Below the pieces are notes generated by a model. It searched no databases. It saw only the letters and a program-made list of their open reading frames with translations, and had not been told where the DNA came from. 36,255 bases of DNA from Methylobacterium symbioticum (lineage in GTDB: Bacteria; Pseudomonadota; Alphaproteobacteria; Rhizobiales; Beijerinckiaceae): positions 1-36,255 of the forward strand of contig NZ_CABFPH010000053.1 in assembly GCF_902141845.1 (NCBI RefSeq), read 5' to 3'. Positions 1 through 9,048 of the stretch are shown piece by piece. Each line of letters starts with the position of its first letter. The stretch's first letter is position 1. Made by a program: the position numbers and the translations under genes.

Positions 1-1121
1 CCGGCCGCGCGCCGGCCGTCGCGACACCGGAAGGCCGCCTCGCGCGGCTGCGGGCCGAGATCGACCGCCGCCGCCGGCCGATCCTGCTCGGGCTCGCCGC
101 GATCGTGCTGGCGCTCGGCGCCCTGCAGGCGCTCACCATGGGCTCCGGCGACGCTCCGCCCCAGACCCCGCCGGCCGCGGCTCCGTCCCGGGCCGAGCCC
201 GGCCGTCCGCCGGAAGCAACCGCCCCGTCCGTCACCCCGGCGAAGCCGGAGACCAAGGGCCAGGCCGACAAGGGAGCCGCCGAGGCGTCCAAGCCCAGCA
301 TCCCCGATCCGCAGACGACGCAGGCCATTCCTGCCGATCCGGCACCCGCCCGCCAGCGGGCCGGCACGCCGCCCCGGGTCACCGGCATGGCTGGCTTCGC
401 GGGCGATCTCGGCGGCCTGCCCGCCGATCTCGCCAAGCTGAAGCAGCACGCGCTCGACGGCGACGGCCTCGCGGTCTGGGAACTCGCCATGCGCGAGGCC
501 GAGGGCCGGGGCCTCAACCGCGATCTCGCGCTCTCGGCCAAGCTGTTCGAGAAGCTCGCCGCGGCCGGCTATGCCCCGGCCCAGTACAAGCTCGGCGGCC
601 AGTACGAGAAGGGCGCCGGTCTGGTGCGCGACCTCGCCCAGGCCAAGCTCTGGTACGGGCGCGCGGCCGAGCAGGGCCATGCCCGCTCCATGCACAATCT
701 CGCGGTGATCTACGCGGAGAACCCCGCGGCCGGCGGCAAGCCGGATTATGCCTCGGCCGCCTCCTGGTTCCGGCAGGGCGCCGAGCACGGCGTGCGCGAC
801 AGCCAGTACAATCTCGGCGTGCTCTACGCGAAGGGGCTCGGCGTCGGCCAGGATCTGGTCCAGTCCTACGGCTGGTTCGCCGCCGCCGCCGCGCAGGGCG
901 ACGACGACGCGGGCAAGAAGCGCGACGAAGTGGGCGCCAAGCTCAGCCCGACCGATCTCGCCAATGCGAAGAGCATCGCCACGGCCTTCAAGGTGCGCAA
1001 GCTCGATCCGGCGGTGAACGACGCCCCCGTGATCGCCGAGGCCGCCGGTGCCGTGACGCTGCTCGGCGCCCCGACGCCGAACCCGTACGCCTTCACGCCC
1101 GTCGGCCGGAAGGGTGTCTGA
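1..1121 (+). CDS. Sel1/TPR-repeat membrane protein, 3' part
   Basis: The frame is open from the left edge, so the true start lies outside the window. The visible part begins with a short basic stretch and one hydrophobic segment (about positions 81-125, ILLGLAAIVLALGALQAL). A Pro/Ala/Lys-rich, low-complexity linker follows, then four or more Sel1-type repeats (motifs such as A.YKLG..YEKG.G, A..WY..AAEQGHA, S.YNLGVLYAKGLGV). This layout fits the C-terminal half of alphaproteobacterial PodJ-like or peptidoglycan-binding Sel1 proteins, in which the repeats are periplasmic protein-protein surfaces. The exact role is unknown. Ends with TGA at 1119-1121. Confidence 0.8.
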   Translation, partial: GRAPAVATPEGRLARLRAEIDRRRRPILLGLAAIVLALGALQALTMGSGDAPPQTPPAAAPSRAEPGRPPEATAPSVTPAKPETKGQADKGAAEASKPSIPDPQTTQAIPADPAPARQRAGTPPRVTGMAGFAGDLGGLPADLAKLKQHALDGDGLAVWELAMREAEGRGLNRDLALSAKLFEKLAAAGYAPAQYKLGGQYEKGAGLVRDLAQAKLWYGRAAEQGHARSMHNLAVIYAENPAAGGKPDYASAASWFRQGAEHGVRDSQYNLGVLYAKGLGVGQDLVQSYGWFAAAAAQGDDDAGKKRDEVGAKLSPTDLANAKSIATAFKVRKLDPAVNDAPVIAEAAGAVTLLGAPTPNPYAFTPVGRKGV

Positions 1122-1352
1122 GACCCGGAGCGCCTGAGACCGGAGCGGATGCCGGCGACGGGTGCGCCGCGGCATCCGGCTTCCGGACGGGACGATCCTG
1201 CCGCGAGGGTTGGGACTTCGGATGCCGGCCACACCGCGCTATAGGGGGGGCGAGCGCAGCTTTGCCGCAGCGCGGGAACCGGTCGCGACCGGGTTCGTAA
1301 TCCACGGTTGAAGCTGCGGGGTTCCCGCGGCGGGCGGGGATACGGAGGCCGG

Positions 1353-1790
1353 ATGGCGCGCCTGAACCCGATGCCGATGGGCGCCATCATCCTCGGCATT
1401 GCCGGGCTCGTGCCGTTTCTCGGATTCGCGGCCCTCGCCGTGGCCGGCAGCGATGGCGGGCTCGGCAATCTCGGCCTCGCGCCGCGGACCATCCTCTCGG
1501 CCTACGGTGCCGTCATCGCCTCCTTCCTCGGCGGCATCCGCTGGGGGGCTGCTGCGGCGCGCAACGCCGGAAACGGCGACTATCTCATCGCCATCGTGCC
1601 CTCGCTCATCGCCTGGGCGGCGCTTGCGGCGCCCGCGCCCTGGGATCTGCGGGTCCTCGGCGTGCTCGTGCTCGCCTGGGGCCTGATCGATCAGGACCTG
1701 CCGCGGCGCGGCCTGGTGCCGCGCTGGCTCGGCCGTCTGCGCCTCGTGCTCTCCGGGATCGCCGGGGCGGCGCTGCTGGTTGCCGCCTGA
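1353..1790 (+). CDS. DUF3429 family integral membrane protein
   Basis: 145 residues, almost entirely hydrophobic, with about four to five membrane segments. The family signature YGAVI.SFLGGIRWG is near residues 48-62. DUF3429 proteins are small inner-membrane proteins of unknown function, common in Alphaproteobacteria. An in-frame TTG exists at 1308, but the ATG at 1353 has GGAGG just upstream and removes a non-hydrophobic Arg/Gly-rich leader, so I chose it. Convergent with the cyclase gene; 46 bp separate the two stop codons. Confidence 0.8.
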   Translation: MARLNPMPMGAIILGIAGLVPFLGFAALAVAGSDGGLGNLGLAPRTILSAYGAVIASFLGGIRWGAAAARNAGNGDYLIAIVPSLIAWAALAAPAPWDLRVLGVLVLAWGLIDQDLPRRGLVPRWLGRLRLVLSGIAGAALLVAA

Positions 1791-1836
1791 GCCCGCAACG
1801 GTTCCGAGAGGCTCCGCCCACCGGTGGCGCGCTGCG

Positions 1837-3300
1837 TCAGCGCCCGGCCGGCACCGACACCGGGCGGATCCGGTCACCCTCGCGCAGGAAGGCCGCGGCC
1901 TTGAGGACGATCGTGTCGCGCTCGTTCAGACCCTCGCGGATCTCGATCTCGTTCTCCGTCGAGAGGCCGGTCGTCACCGGGCGCGCCTCGATCCGCTCGG
2001 AATTGGCCACGTAGATCACGGGCCCTTCCGTCTCCTGGCTCACCGCCGCGTGCGGGGCGGCGATGCCGCAGCGCTCGCCGACCCGGACCACGCCGGTCGC
2101 GAACTGCCCGGCGCGCAGGCCATCGCCGGCGCCGACGCTGACGCGGACCCGGCCGAGCTGCGTCGCCGGATCGATCCCGTCCGCGACGAGGCGGATGCGG
2201 CCGGGCCGCTCGCCGCCTCCGAGCGGGGTCACGCCCACGCCCTGTCCCGGCTGGAGCCGGGCGAGGGTGGCCAGGGGCGCTTCCGCATCGAGATCGAAGG
2301 CGCCGTCGGCGGCGATCTCGAACAGGGCCGGACCGCGGGGCGAGGCGGGCATTCCGGCCGTCGCCGCGCTGCGCACCACCGTCCCGTCGAGGGGGCTGCG
2401 CAGGGGGAGGGCGGCCGTGTCGGGCTCGCCGATCCGCGCGACCTCCGCCAGCACTTGGCCCGCCTTCACCGTATCCAGGGCCTGCACGGCGGACCGCACC
2501 ACCCGCATGCCCTCGGTCTCAGGCCTCACCTCCTGCGCCCGGCGCGGATTGAGGAGGCCCGAAAGGCGCACTCGATCGGGGAAGCAGGCTTGGCGGGCGC
2601 GGGCGACGCTGACCGAGATGAGATCGTCGCGGGCCGAGGCCTGGGCCGGATCCGGGCCGCGGATCCAGTGTGGCCGCAGCAGCATCACGCCTCCGAGCCC
2701 GATGCCGAGGGACAGGGCAGCCGCGAGCCCGCCCCAGCGCAGGGCCCGCGCGCGCGGCGAACGCGCGAGCGGGGCCGCGCCGGCTCCGGGCAGCACCACG
2801 CGGAAGGCGTGGACCGGCCGGGGGATGTTCTTCAGCTTCTGCGGCCCGATATCCTTGAAGGCCGCCTGCACCTTGCCGGAGACCGCCTCGTGCACGGTGC
2901 GCGAGAGGCAGATCCCGCCGGGCTCGGCGAGGCCTTCCAGCCGTGCGGCGATGTTGACGCCGTCGCCGAGCAGGTCGCCCTCCACCTCGACGACGTCGCC
3001 GATGGTGAGGCCCATGCGGAAGCGTACCCGGCGCTCGGGCGGATCCTCCCGATCGAGGGCGTCGAGGTCGGTCTGGATCGCGATGCCGGCGCGCAAGGCC
3101 TCCACGCCGCTCGGGAACTCCGCCAGGATCGCGTCCCCCGCCGTGTTGAAGACCCGGCCGCGGAAGGCCGCCACGTGCTGCCGGAAGACCGCCTTGGCGG
3201 CCGAGAGCCGGCGCAGCGTGTCCTCCTCGTCCTGCGCCATCAGACGCGAGTATCCGGCGACGTCGGAGGCGAGGATCGCGGCGATCGTCCGCTTCATCAT
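1837..3300 (-). CDS. Class III adenylate/guanylate cyclase fused to a membrane-fusion-protein-like periplasmic part
   Basis: 487 residues. Residues 1-170 are a class III cyclase catalytic domain of the rhizobial type: SDVAGYSRLM with metal Asp13, NTAGDAILAEF with Asp56, and GDGVNIAARLE with Asn116 and Arg120. One transmembrane helix follows (about 190-208). The remaining ~270 residues resemble the barrel-sandwich and beta-barrel parts of HlyD/RND membrane fusion proteins (V..G.V...A, LRSPLDGTVV, LRAGQFATGVV, I..GL). The domain order puts the cyclase in the cytoplasm and the adaptor-like part in the periplasm. I chose the ATG pair at 3300, because MMKRTIAAILASDVAGYSRL is the usual family start and GGAG precedes it. 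Cyclic nucleotide product not determinable; substrate-choosing residues were not assessed. Confidence 0.8.
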   Translation of the reverse strand: MMKRTIAAILASDVAGYSRLMAQDEEDTLRRLSAAKAVFRQHVAAFRGRVFNTAGDAILAEFPSGVEALRAGIAIQTDLDALDREDPPERRVRFRMGLTIGDVVEVEGDLLGDGVNIAARLEGLAEPGGICLSRTVHEAVSGKVQAAFKDIGPQKLKNIPRPVHAFRVVLPGAGAAPLARSPRARALRWGGLAAALSLGIGLGGVMLLRPHWIRGPDPAQASARDDLISVSVARARQACFPDRVRLSGLLNPRRAQEVRPETEGMRVVRSAVQALDTVKAGQVLAEVARIGEPDTAALPLRSPLDGTVVRSAATAGMPASPRGPALFEIAADGAFDLDAEAPLATLARLQPGQGVGVTPLGGGERPGRIRLVADGIDPATQLGRVRVSVGAGDGLRAGQFATGVVRVGERCGIAAPHAAVSQETEGPVIYVANSERIEARPVTTGLSTENEIEIREGLNERDTIVLKAAAFLREGDRIRPVSVPAGR

Positions 3301-3631
3301 CGCACCCGCTCCGGGGCCGGGGCGCATCCGCGCGCAGGTCGTTTCGCAGCGAGCATGCCGTGCAGACGTGCCGATTTCCGGGAGCGTGAAGCGCACTCGA
3401 TGACGGGCGAAGCCTTGGCCGTTGTCAAGCGCCGGATCAAGCGCACAGGCCGCGACCCGCAGGCGGCGCGTGCGCTTGCGCAGGTCCGCCCGGTGTCCGG
3501 GCGGCGCGCCGCGAACGTCCGCAGTCCCAGTGGCCTTGCCCCGGCCCCGACGTTACGGCCGCTCCGCCCGCATTGAATTCGTGCCCGGGCGACGGCATAT
3601 CGCCCCCGCAATTCGACAAGGAGGCTGACGG
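3301..3631. other. Divergent intergenic region, cyclase / htpG
   Basis: About 330 bp between two divergently read genes. It must hold both promoters. I looked for a heat-shock sigma-32 type promoter before htpG and found only a CTTGCC at 3535-3540 with no convincing -10 at the right spacing. No FixK-type box is present. A good ribosome binding site AAGGAGG lies at 3618-3624, ahead of the GTG start of htpG. Confidence 0.4.
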
Positions 3632-5461
3632 GTGAGCGAGACGGTGGAGCGACACGAATTCGGGGCCGAGGTCGGGCGCCTTCTCGACCTCGTCGTCCAC
3701 GCCCTCTACTCGGATCGGGAGATCTTCCTGCGCGAATTGGTGGCCAACGCCGCCGACGCGATGGACCGGCGCCGATTCGAGGCACTGACCTCGGCCGCGA
3801 GCGCGCTGCCGCCCGATGCCAAGGTCCGCATCCGCCCCGACAAGGAGGCGCGCACGCTCACCGTGTCCGATGCCGGCATCGGCATGGCCAAGGAGGACCT
3901 GGCGCAGAACCTCGGCACCATCGCGCGCTCGGGCACGCGGGCCTTCTCTCAGACACTCGAAAGCGCCAAGGCCGAGGATCGTCCGAGCCTGATCGGCCAG
4001 TTCGGCGTCGGCTTCTACTCGGCCTTCATGGTGGCCGACCGCGTCACCGTCACCTCGCGCCGCGCCGGCGCGGACGAGGCCTGGACCTGGGCCTCGGACG
4101 GCCAGGGCAGCTACACCCTGGAGCCGGCCGAGCGGGCCGAGGCCGGCACCGACATCGTCCTGCATCTCAAGGAGGACGCGGACGAGTATCTCGAGCCCTA
4201 CCGGCTCGACCACCTCGTCCGCAAATGGGCCGACTTCATCACCGTGCCGATCGCCATCGTGCAGGACGGCAAGGACGAGGCAGCCAACCAGGGCACCGCG
4301 CTCTGGCGCAAGCGGAAGTCCGAGATCACGCCCGAGCAGTACGAGGAGTTCTACCGCTCGGTCGGCATGAACTTCGACAAGCCCTGGGCGACCCTGCACT
4401 GGCGCGCGGAGGGCCAGCTCGAATTCTCGGCCCTGCTCTTCGTGCCCGGGATGAAGCCGTTCCAGGCCCTGGAGAACGACCGCCACAGCAAGGTGCGCCT
4501 GCATGTGCGGCGCATGTTCATCACGGACGAGGCGGAATTGCTGCCGCCGTGGCTGCGCTTCGTCCAGGGCGTGGTCGACACGGAGGACCTGCCGCTCAAC
4601 GTCTCCCGCGAAATGCTGCAATCGACGCCGGCCCTCGCGCGGATCCGCCGCGCGGTCACCGGCCGTGTGCTCTCGGAGCTGACGAGCCGCGCCAAGGACG
4701 CCGACGACTACACGACGTTCTGGGAGAATTTCGGCCCGGTCCTGAAGGAGGGCATCTACGAGGATCACGAGCGGCGCGCCGAGATCGCGCCGCTCCTGCG
4801 CTTCCGCTCCTCGGCGGTGGAGGGCTGGACCGGCCTCGCCGACTACGTCGCGCGCATGAAGGACGGGCAGGAGGCGATCTACTATCTCGTCGCCGACGAT
4901 GCCGAGGCGCTGAAGGCCTCGCCGCAGCTCGAAGGCTTCCGGGCCCGCGGACTCGAGGTTCTGCTCCTCTCCGACCATGTCGACGCCTTCTGGCCGGAGT
5001 CCCTGTCCCGCTTCGAGGAGAAGCCGCTGCGCTCGATCACCCAGGGCGGGCTCGACCTCTCGGCATTCGCGGCCGAGGGCGAAACGGCCGAGGCGCCGGA
5101 GGGGATCGATGCTCTGGTCGCGGCGATCAAGGCGGCTCTGGGCGCCGACGTCTCAGATGTGCGCACGACCGACCGTCTCGTGGACAGCGCGGTGGTGCTC
5201 TCCGCCGGCAGCGGGCCGGACCTGCAGATGCAGCGCCTGCTCCGCCGGGCCGGCCGCGGCCCGGGCGGTGCGCCCGTTCTCGAGATCAACCCCCGCCACG
5301 CCTTGATCCGCGCCCTCGCCTCAGGCCCGGCCGAGGCCGTGACGGAGGCGGCCGGGACGCTGCTCGATCTCGCCCGGATCCAGGACGGCGACACCCCGCG
5401 CGATCCCGTCGCCTTCGCCCGCTCAGTGACCGCGGCGCTGGCGTCCTCGCGCTCCGCCTGA
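3632..5461 (+). CDS. htpG: Molecular chaperone HtpG (Hsp90 family)
   Basis: 609 residues, normal HtpG length. The N-terminal GHKL ATPase domain is clear: catalytic Glu35 and Asn39 in ELVANAADA, nucleotide-binding Asp80 in SDAGIGM, and the lid/loop QFGVGFYSAF. The middle domain includes the LPLNVSRE motif with the conserved Arg, and the C-terminal dimerisation domain is complete. Homodimeric ATP-driven cytoplasmic chaperone that remodels client proteins. Start is GTG at 3632, supported by AAGGAGG seven bases upstream. It ends 119 bp before tRNA-Ser and appears monocistronic. Confidence 0.96.
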   Translation: MSETVERHEFGAEVGRLLDLVVHALYSDREIFLRELVANAADAMDRRRFEALTSAASALPPDAKVRIRPDKEARTLTVSDAGIGMAKEDLAQNLGTIARSGTRAFSQTLESAKAEDRPSLIGQFGVGFYSAFMVADRVTVTSRRAGADEAWTWASDGQGSYTLEPAERAEAGTDIVLHLKEDADEYLEPYRLDHLVRKWADFITVPIAIVQDGKDEAANQGTALWRKRKSEITPEQYEEFYRSVGMNFDKPWATLHWRAEGQLEFSALLFVPGMKPFQALENDRHSKVRLHVRRMFITDEAELLPPWLRFVQGVVDTEDLPLNVSREMLQSTPALARIRRAVTGRVLSELTSRAKDADDYTTFWENFGPVLKEGIYEDHERRAEIAPLLRFRSSAVEGWTGLADYVARMKDGQEAIYYLVADDAEALKASPQLEGFRARGLEVLLLSDHVDAFWPESLSRFEEKPLRSITQGGLDLSAFAAEGETAEAPEGIDALVAAIKAALGADVSDVRTTDRLVDSAVVLSAGSGPDLQMQRLLRRAGRGPGGAPVLEINPRHALIRALASGPAEAVTEAAGTLLDLARIQDGDTPRDPVAFARSVTAALASSRSA

Positions 5462-5580
5462 GCCTCCGGCCGGACCACACGGCGGCGATTCTGCTGACAC
5501 GAAGCGGAATCGCCGCCAACCCGCTTGTGAAAACCCGCCGAGCCGTGCTACGGCACCGCCGTCTCATCGAGACACCTCGC

Positions 5581-5670
5581 GGAGAGGTGGCAGAGCGGTT
5601 GAATGCACCGCACTCGAAATGCGGCATGCCTGCAAGGGCATCGGGGGTTCGAATCCCCCCCTCTCCGCCA
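5581..5670 (+). tRNA. tRNA-Ser (anticodon CGA)
   Basis: 90-nt class II tRNA. The acceptor stem GGAGAGG (5581-5587) pairs with CCTCTCC (5660-5666), followed by discriminator G and an encoded CCA. The anticodon loop CTCGAAA gives CGA, read as serine (UCG codons). A long variable arm and the T-loop GGTTCGAATCC are present. The integrase remnant directly behind it suggests that its 3' end was used as an attachment site. Confidence 0.96.
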
Positions 5671-5721
5671 CATTAATCCCTAGAGTGCAGAGCAAGCCGG
5701 TGAACCGTTTCGCGCCTGCGA

Positions 5722-5741
5722 TGTACACGGGATTGTACACG
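5722..5741. repeat. Short direct repeat TGTACACG x2 between tRNA and integrase
   Basis: TGTACACG occurs at 5722-5729 and again at 5734-5741, 12 bp apart, each containing the palindrome TGTACA. It lies between the tRNA 3' end and the integrase remnant, where recombinase arm sites or the integrase promoter would sit. Role not shown. Confidence 0.35.
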
Positions 5742-5742
5742 C

Positions 5743-6924
5743 GTGCGAAGCCGCCGCCTGACCCGTAACGGGCGAACTTCCGTCTTCCAGATCCGGGTGC
5801 CCAAGGCGCTCGATCCCGCTTTGACCCTGGCGCCGATTCGGATCACCCTCGGATGCGTGTCGAATTCGCAAGCCCGTCGCATGGCCGACGTGCTCGGCGG
5901 CTTGGCGCGCATTGAGTTCGCACGGATTGAGAACACGCCCATGAACGATGCGACGCCTGCCGATGCCCGGCGGCAGGTCGAGGATCGGCTGACCCTCATC
6001 CTGCCGACCCTCCTAGGGCTCGGCGTCCTAGGCCAGAGCAGGCTCTCGGCAGCACTTCGCCAACGAGCTGTCGTGGCTGCCACCCAACATCTCGAAGCAG
6101 GAAGGCTACGATCTCGCCAGGGTCACTGAGTACACTGCGGCCAACAAGGAGGCCGAGGGACCTGGGTTAGCGGAAAAATCGATCCGCGAGACGTATCTGA
6201 GCCGGATCAAGACGATCCCGCGTGAGGCCTGCGCCGACGCCAAGGTGCCCGTCGCCTTCGAGGGCCGGATCGTGATCCCGAAGCGCGCCGCGCCTTCGAA
6301 GGCAGGCATTGCACCCGACTATGACGAGTTCGGCAAGGTCGTCGCCTCCGGCATCCTCTCCGATGCCCTGCTGCCGGCCCTCGGCCAACTTACTGGACGG
6401 CGGCTGGGTCTGCTCGCCTTCATGCGGCGCGAGAACATTCTGCGCTACAATGGGGTCTGGGTGTACCGCCCGCAATCGCACCAGATGCGGGACGGGCGTT
6501 GGGAGCCGGTGCCGTTCAAGACCGGCGAGTCGCTCGGCTTGTTCGTCCTGCACGACTTGTTTGCAGAGTGCGGCTTCATCGAATGGGCGCTTCGAAACGC
6601 GGGGCCTGTGTTCCCAATGCTGATGCGAACGGAAGATCCCGCCGACGCGGCACAGAAGCGCTTGAAGCGCCTTTATGCGCGCTCGGGGCGGACCCGCAGC
6701 GCTCCAGTACTTTCCATGGCTTGCGCGTCGGTAAGATCCGCAACGACCGTGATCTTGCGTTGCCCGCGCGGGCTGTGCGCCTGCAGGTTGGCCACGAGCT
6801 CACCGACGTGCATGAGCGGTACGATGGGCAGATGACCGATGGAGAGCTCAAGACGATCGACTTTGGCGCATTCGCTGCGCGACAGCCGAAGGGCGGACGA
6901 CCACGGCGTTCGTCATTACAATGA
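5743..6924 (+). pseudogene. Tyrosine recombinase (phage/island integrase), frameshifted
   Basis: Three reading-frame pieces together make one tyrosine integrase. The first (from GTG 5743, to about 6030) has the N-terminal pattern FQIRVPKAL and the helix SQARRMADVLGGLARIEFARIE. The second frame (about 6050-6690) continues with a core-binding helix, then the catalytic region: the arginine box L.GRRLGLLAFMRRENI and FKT..SLGLFVLHDLFAECGFIEWA. The third frame (about 6690-6924) carries the box II histidine/arginine in FHGLR and the nucleophile tyrosine in VHERYDG. At least two frameshifts are therefore needed, one near 6040 and one near 6695, so the enzyme is very likely inactive. Its position just behind tRNA-Ser fits an island-insertion enzyme. 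The shifts could also be sequencing errors. Confidence 0.85.
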
Positions 6925-6930
6925 CGAACG
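6907..6930 (+). terminator. Perfect hairpin over the integrase stop codon
   Basis: CGTTCGTCATT (6907-6917) and AATGACGAACG (6920-6930) are perfect 11-bp inverted repeats with a 2-base centre. They overlap the TGA at 6922-6924. A second GC-rich stem (GCCTGCC 6938-6944 with GGCAGGC 6954-6960) follows at once. There is no T-run, so a terminator role is a guess; a recombinase or regulator site is also possible. Confidence 0.4.
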
Positions 6931-7309
6931 GCCGCCAGCCTGCCTCGGCGCAGGGCAGGCGGCGAGCTAACTCGGCTGGAGCGCCAGGATTCTCACCCAG
7001 AACAAACTCAGCAAAGCATCTGACTTAAATCATTGATTTCACACGCGCTTCAGCTTCGTGCGCACAGGTGCTTGATACGATCCCGCGCTCAGTGCCAAGG
7101 ACGAATTCCGGTGCTCCATAGGGGAACGCGGCAAGCAGCATACCAGGATAGTCGACTCGCGCCCCAAGCCTCGCAAATGCACAAAAAGGTGTCGTCGGCA
7201 AAGCGCCATGAGCTGACCTTTTGCCGTCAGCCGTTCGAAGGGCTGGTCATCGAGCGAGAGTAGACGCGCACGACGAGAGGCCCGGGCGGTCACGACTGTC
7301 GCGACCTCC
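6925..7309. other. Non-coding stretch between integrase remnant and stress island
   Basis: About 385 bp, partly lower in GC than its surroundings (around 6990-7080). Apart from the two hairpins at its left end I see no gene. Short open frames on both strands here (about 7033-7293) lack family features and good ribosome binding sites, so I leave them out. No FixK-type box is present. Confidence 0.4.
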
Positions 7310-8128
7310 TCAGTGGGACATCAGGCAGCAGACCGTCGTCTCGGCCAGCAGGTCGCGTGTGACCCCGCCGAAGAACCACTCGCGCAGCCGGCTGTAGCCG
7401 TAGCCGCCCGCCACGATGAGGTCCCCGTCGATTGCGCGGACGGCCTTACGCAGGTCGTCGGCGACGCTCCAGCCAGAACGCACCGCCACGCTCGTGCTCG
7501 CGTTGACATCGTGCAGGGCGAGGTAGCGGACGACGTCCTCGACCTCTGCCCGGTCCTGGGCATCCGTGACCCGAAGGACCTGGACCGCCTCCGCGCGCCT
7601 GAGCAGCGGCAGGGCGTCCGAAAGCACCCGGCGGGTCTGGGGCGTGTTCTTCCAGCCGACGACGATGCGCCTGGCCTCCAGGTGCTCGATGCCGGCCGGA
7701 ACCACGAGGACGGGGCGCCCCAGGCCCATGAGCGCGTCGCCGAGATCAACCGCCATGCCTGGTCTGACGCCTTCGTCCCCGGCGCGGCGACCGACCACGA
7801 CAAGGTCAGCGGCCCGGGACTGCCCTGCGAGGAACGGAACCGGACCCTCGACATCGGAGCGCCACTCGACGCGGTCGTTCAGGCAGGAGCCATGGCGGAA
7901 GACCTGTTCGGCGGCCGCGCATCTGTCGAGGGCGGCCTGGCGGATCTCCTCGATGACCATGCCCATGGGCACTGCGGTCTCGCCGTAGCCCTGCGGATAG
8001 TCCGGCATGCAGGCGGCGGCCCCGACGAGGCGGGCGCCAAGACGGTGCGCCAGGTCCGCGGCGAGACGGACCCGCGTCCTGGCGTGTCGCCCGTCATCGA
8101 CCGCGACCATGATGCTGGCATAGGACAT
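7310..8128 (-). CDS. Universal stress protein, tandem UspA domains
   Basis: 272 residues with two UspA folds (SIMVAVDDG at the start; second repeat from RRIVVGWKNT near residue 155). The C-terminal nucleotide loop is GGYGYSRLREWFFGGVT, i.e. G-x2-G-x9-G with Gly where Ser/Thr is usual. It ends in the CCLMSH tail shared with two other copies in this window (13846 and 16722). Start ATG 8128 has GGGAGG six bases upstream. It follows the decayed glk gene but has its own FixK box (8190-8203), which overlaps the glk stop. Likely cytoplasmic; ligand and partner unknown. Confidence 0.9.
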   Translation of the reverse strand: MSYASIMVAVDDGRHARTRVRLAADLAHRLGARLVGAAACMPDYPQGYGETAVPMGMVIEEIRQAALDRCAAAEQVFRHGSCLNDRVEWRSDVEGPVPFLAGQSRAADLVVVGRRAGDEGVRPGMAVDLGDALMGLGRPVLVVPAGIEHLEARRIVVGWKNTPQTRRVLSDALPLLRRAEAVQVLRVTDAQDRAEVEDVVRYLALHDVNASTSVAVRSGWSVADDLRKAVRAIDGDLIVAGGYGYSRLREWFFGGVTRDLLAETTVCCLMSH

Positions 8129-8189
8129 GGAAGCCTCCCTCGACCCGGAACGGGCGGCATCAGGGTGCGGGTGCCCGTGCCGGGCGGCG

Positions 8190-8203
8190 TTGATCTGTCT
8201 CAA
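8190..8203 (-). promoter_or_regulatory. FixK/FNR box 1 (TTGATCTGTCTCAA)
   Basis: One perfect TTGAT half-site. Centred 68 bp before the universal stress protein start at 8128. It overlaps the last codons of glk. Confidence 0.75.
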
Positions 8204-9017
8204 GCCCGCCAGTCCTGGCCGGCGAACAGGAATCGGTTCCCCGCGCACAGGAGCGCCGCCAACCCGTCGATGGCCGGCTCGGGCCTTGTGACCACGAAGC
8301 GGGGGATGGATTGCATCGCCTCGCGGAACGGGGGCTTGTCCTCGAAGGCGGCATTGTACGCGTCACCCCGCAGGGCCTGGACGATGCGCGGCGCGATCCC
8401 GCCGGCCAGATAGACCCCGCCCGTCGCCGAGAACATCAGGGCGAGGTCGCCTGCGAACCGGCCCAGCAGGCGCGTGAACTGACGGACGGTCTCCTGCGCG
8501 AGCCGGTCGCCGGCCTTGGCCGCTTCGAGCCCCTCCGGCGGCGCGTTCCAGGCGGTGGCCACGCCGCGCGCCGCCGCCAGAGCCTGGCGAGGCCGGTACC
8601 CGGACCGAGGACGAGGCGGGGCCCCCGTCCGGCCGCGACGGGCCCGATCCGCGCCAGGTCGGCCGCGTTCGCCTCGTCGAGCACGTGCAAGGCGGCCGCC
8701 TGCGGCACGTAATCGTTTACCAGCCGCGCCGCCTCCAGCCCGAGGGCAACGCCAATGTCGCCGAGGTCGATCAGCCAGGGCGCGTTGGTCAGGCGCGTGA
8801 CGTGCCCGTCGACACGCCCCGCAACGGCGAGGAAGGCAGAGCGCGGCCGCGGCGTCCCCGGACCGTCGAGATAGGCTTGCAGGGCGGCGATGGGCCCGGG
8901 GAAGCCGGCCGTCGGCATCTTCCGGATGGGGCCGGGGCATGCTCCCGGCGCGGGGAGGACGGCGAAGCGGAGGTAGGTGCCGCCGATGTCGGCCAGGAGC
9001 ACGGGATGGGGCCACAT
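8200..9017 (-). pseudogene. glk: Glucokinase, internally deleted and frameshifted
   Basis: The 5' half (from ATG 9017) is a clear Glk-family glucokinase: ADIGGTYLRFAV phosphate loop, SAFLAVAG, LTNAPW, LVNDYV and LVLGPGTGL. The frame then changes near 8580. The 3' half (to 8200) resumes with NAPPEGLEAAKAGDRLAQETV..., GRFAGDLAL, GGVYLAGGI and a normal C terminus. The roughly 85 residues normally between these parts, including the EGGH active-site segment and the ERVLSG.GL segment, are missing. Combined length is ~270 codons against ~320 in the family. The product would be inactive. It sits last in a row of minus-strand genes starting at 9947. Confidence 0.85.
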
Positions 9018-9048
9018 GGCCGCATGCCTCCGTCGCGAGCGCGGCGGC

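Noticed and set aside
1780..3576. 598-codon plus-strand frame opposite the cyclase
   Set aside because: Antisense shadow; the minus strand carries the intact cyclase and adaptor motifs.
7033..7293. Open frames of 76 and 84 codons on both strands
   Set aside because: No family features, no convincing ribosome binding site, and they overlap each other.
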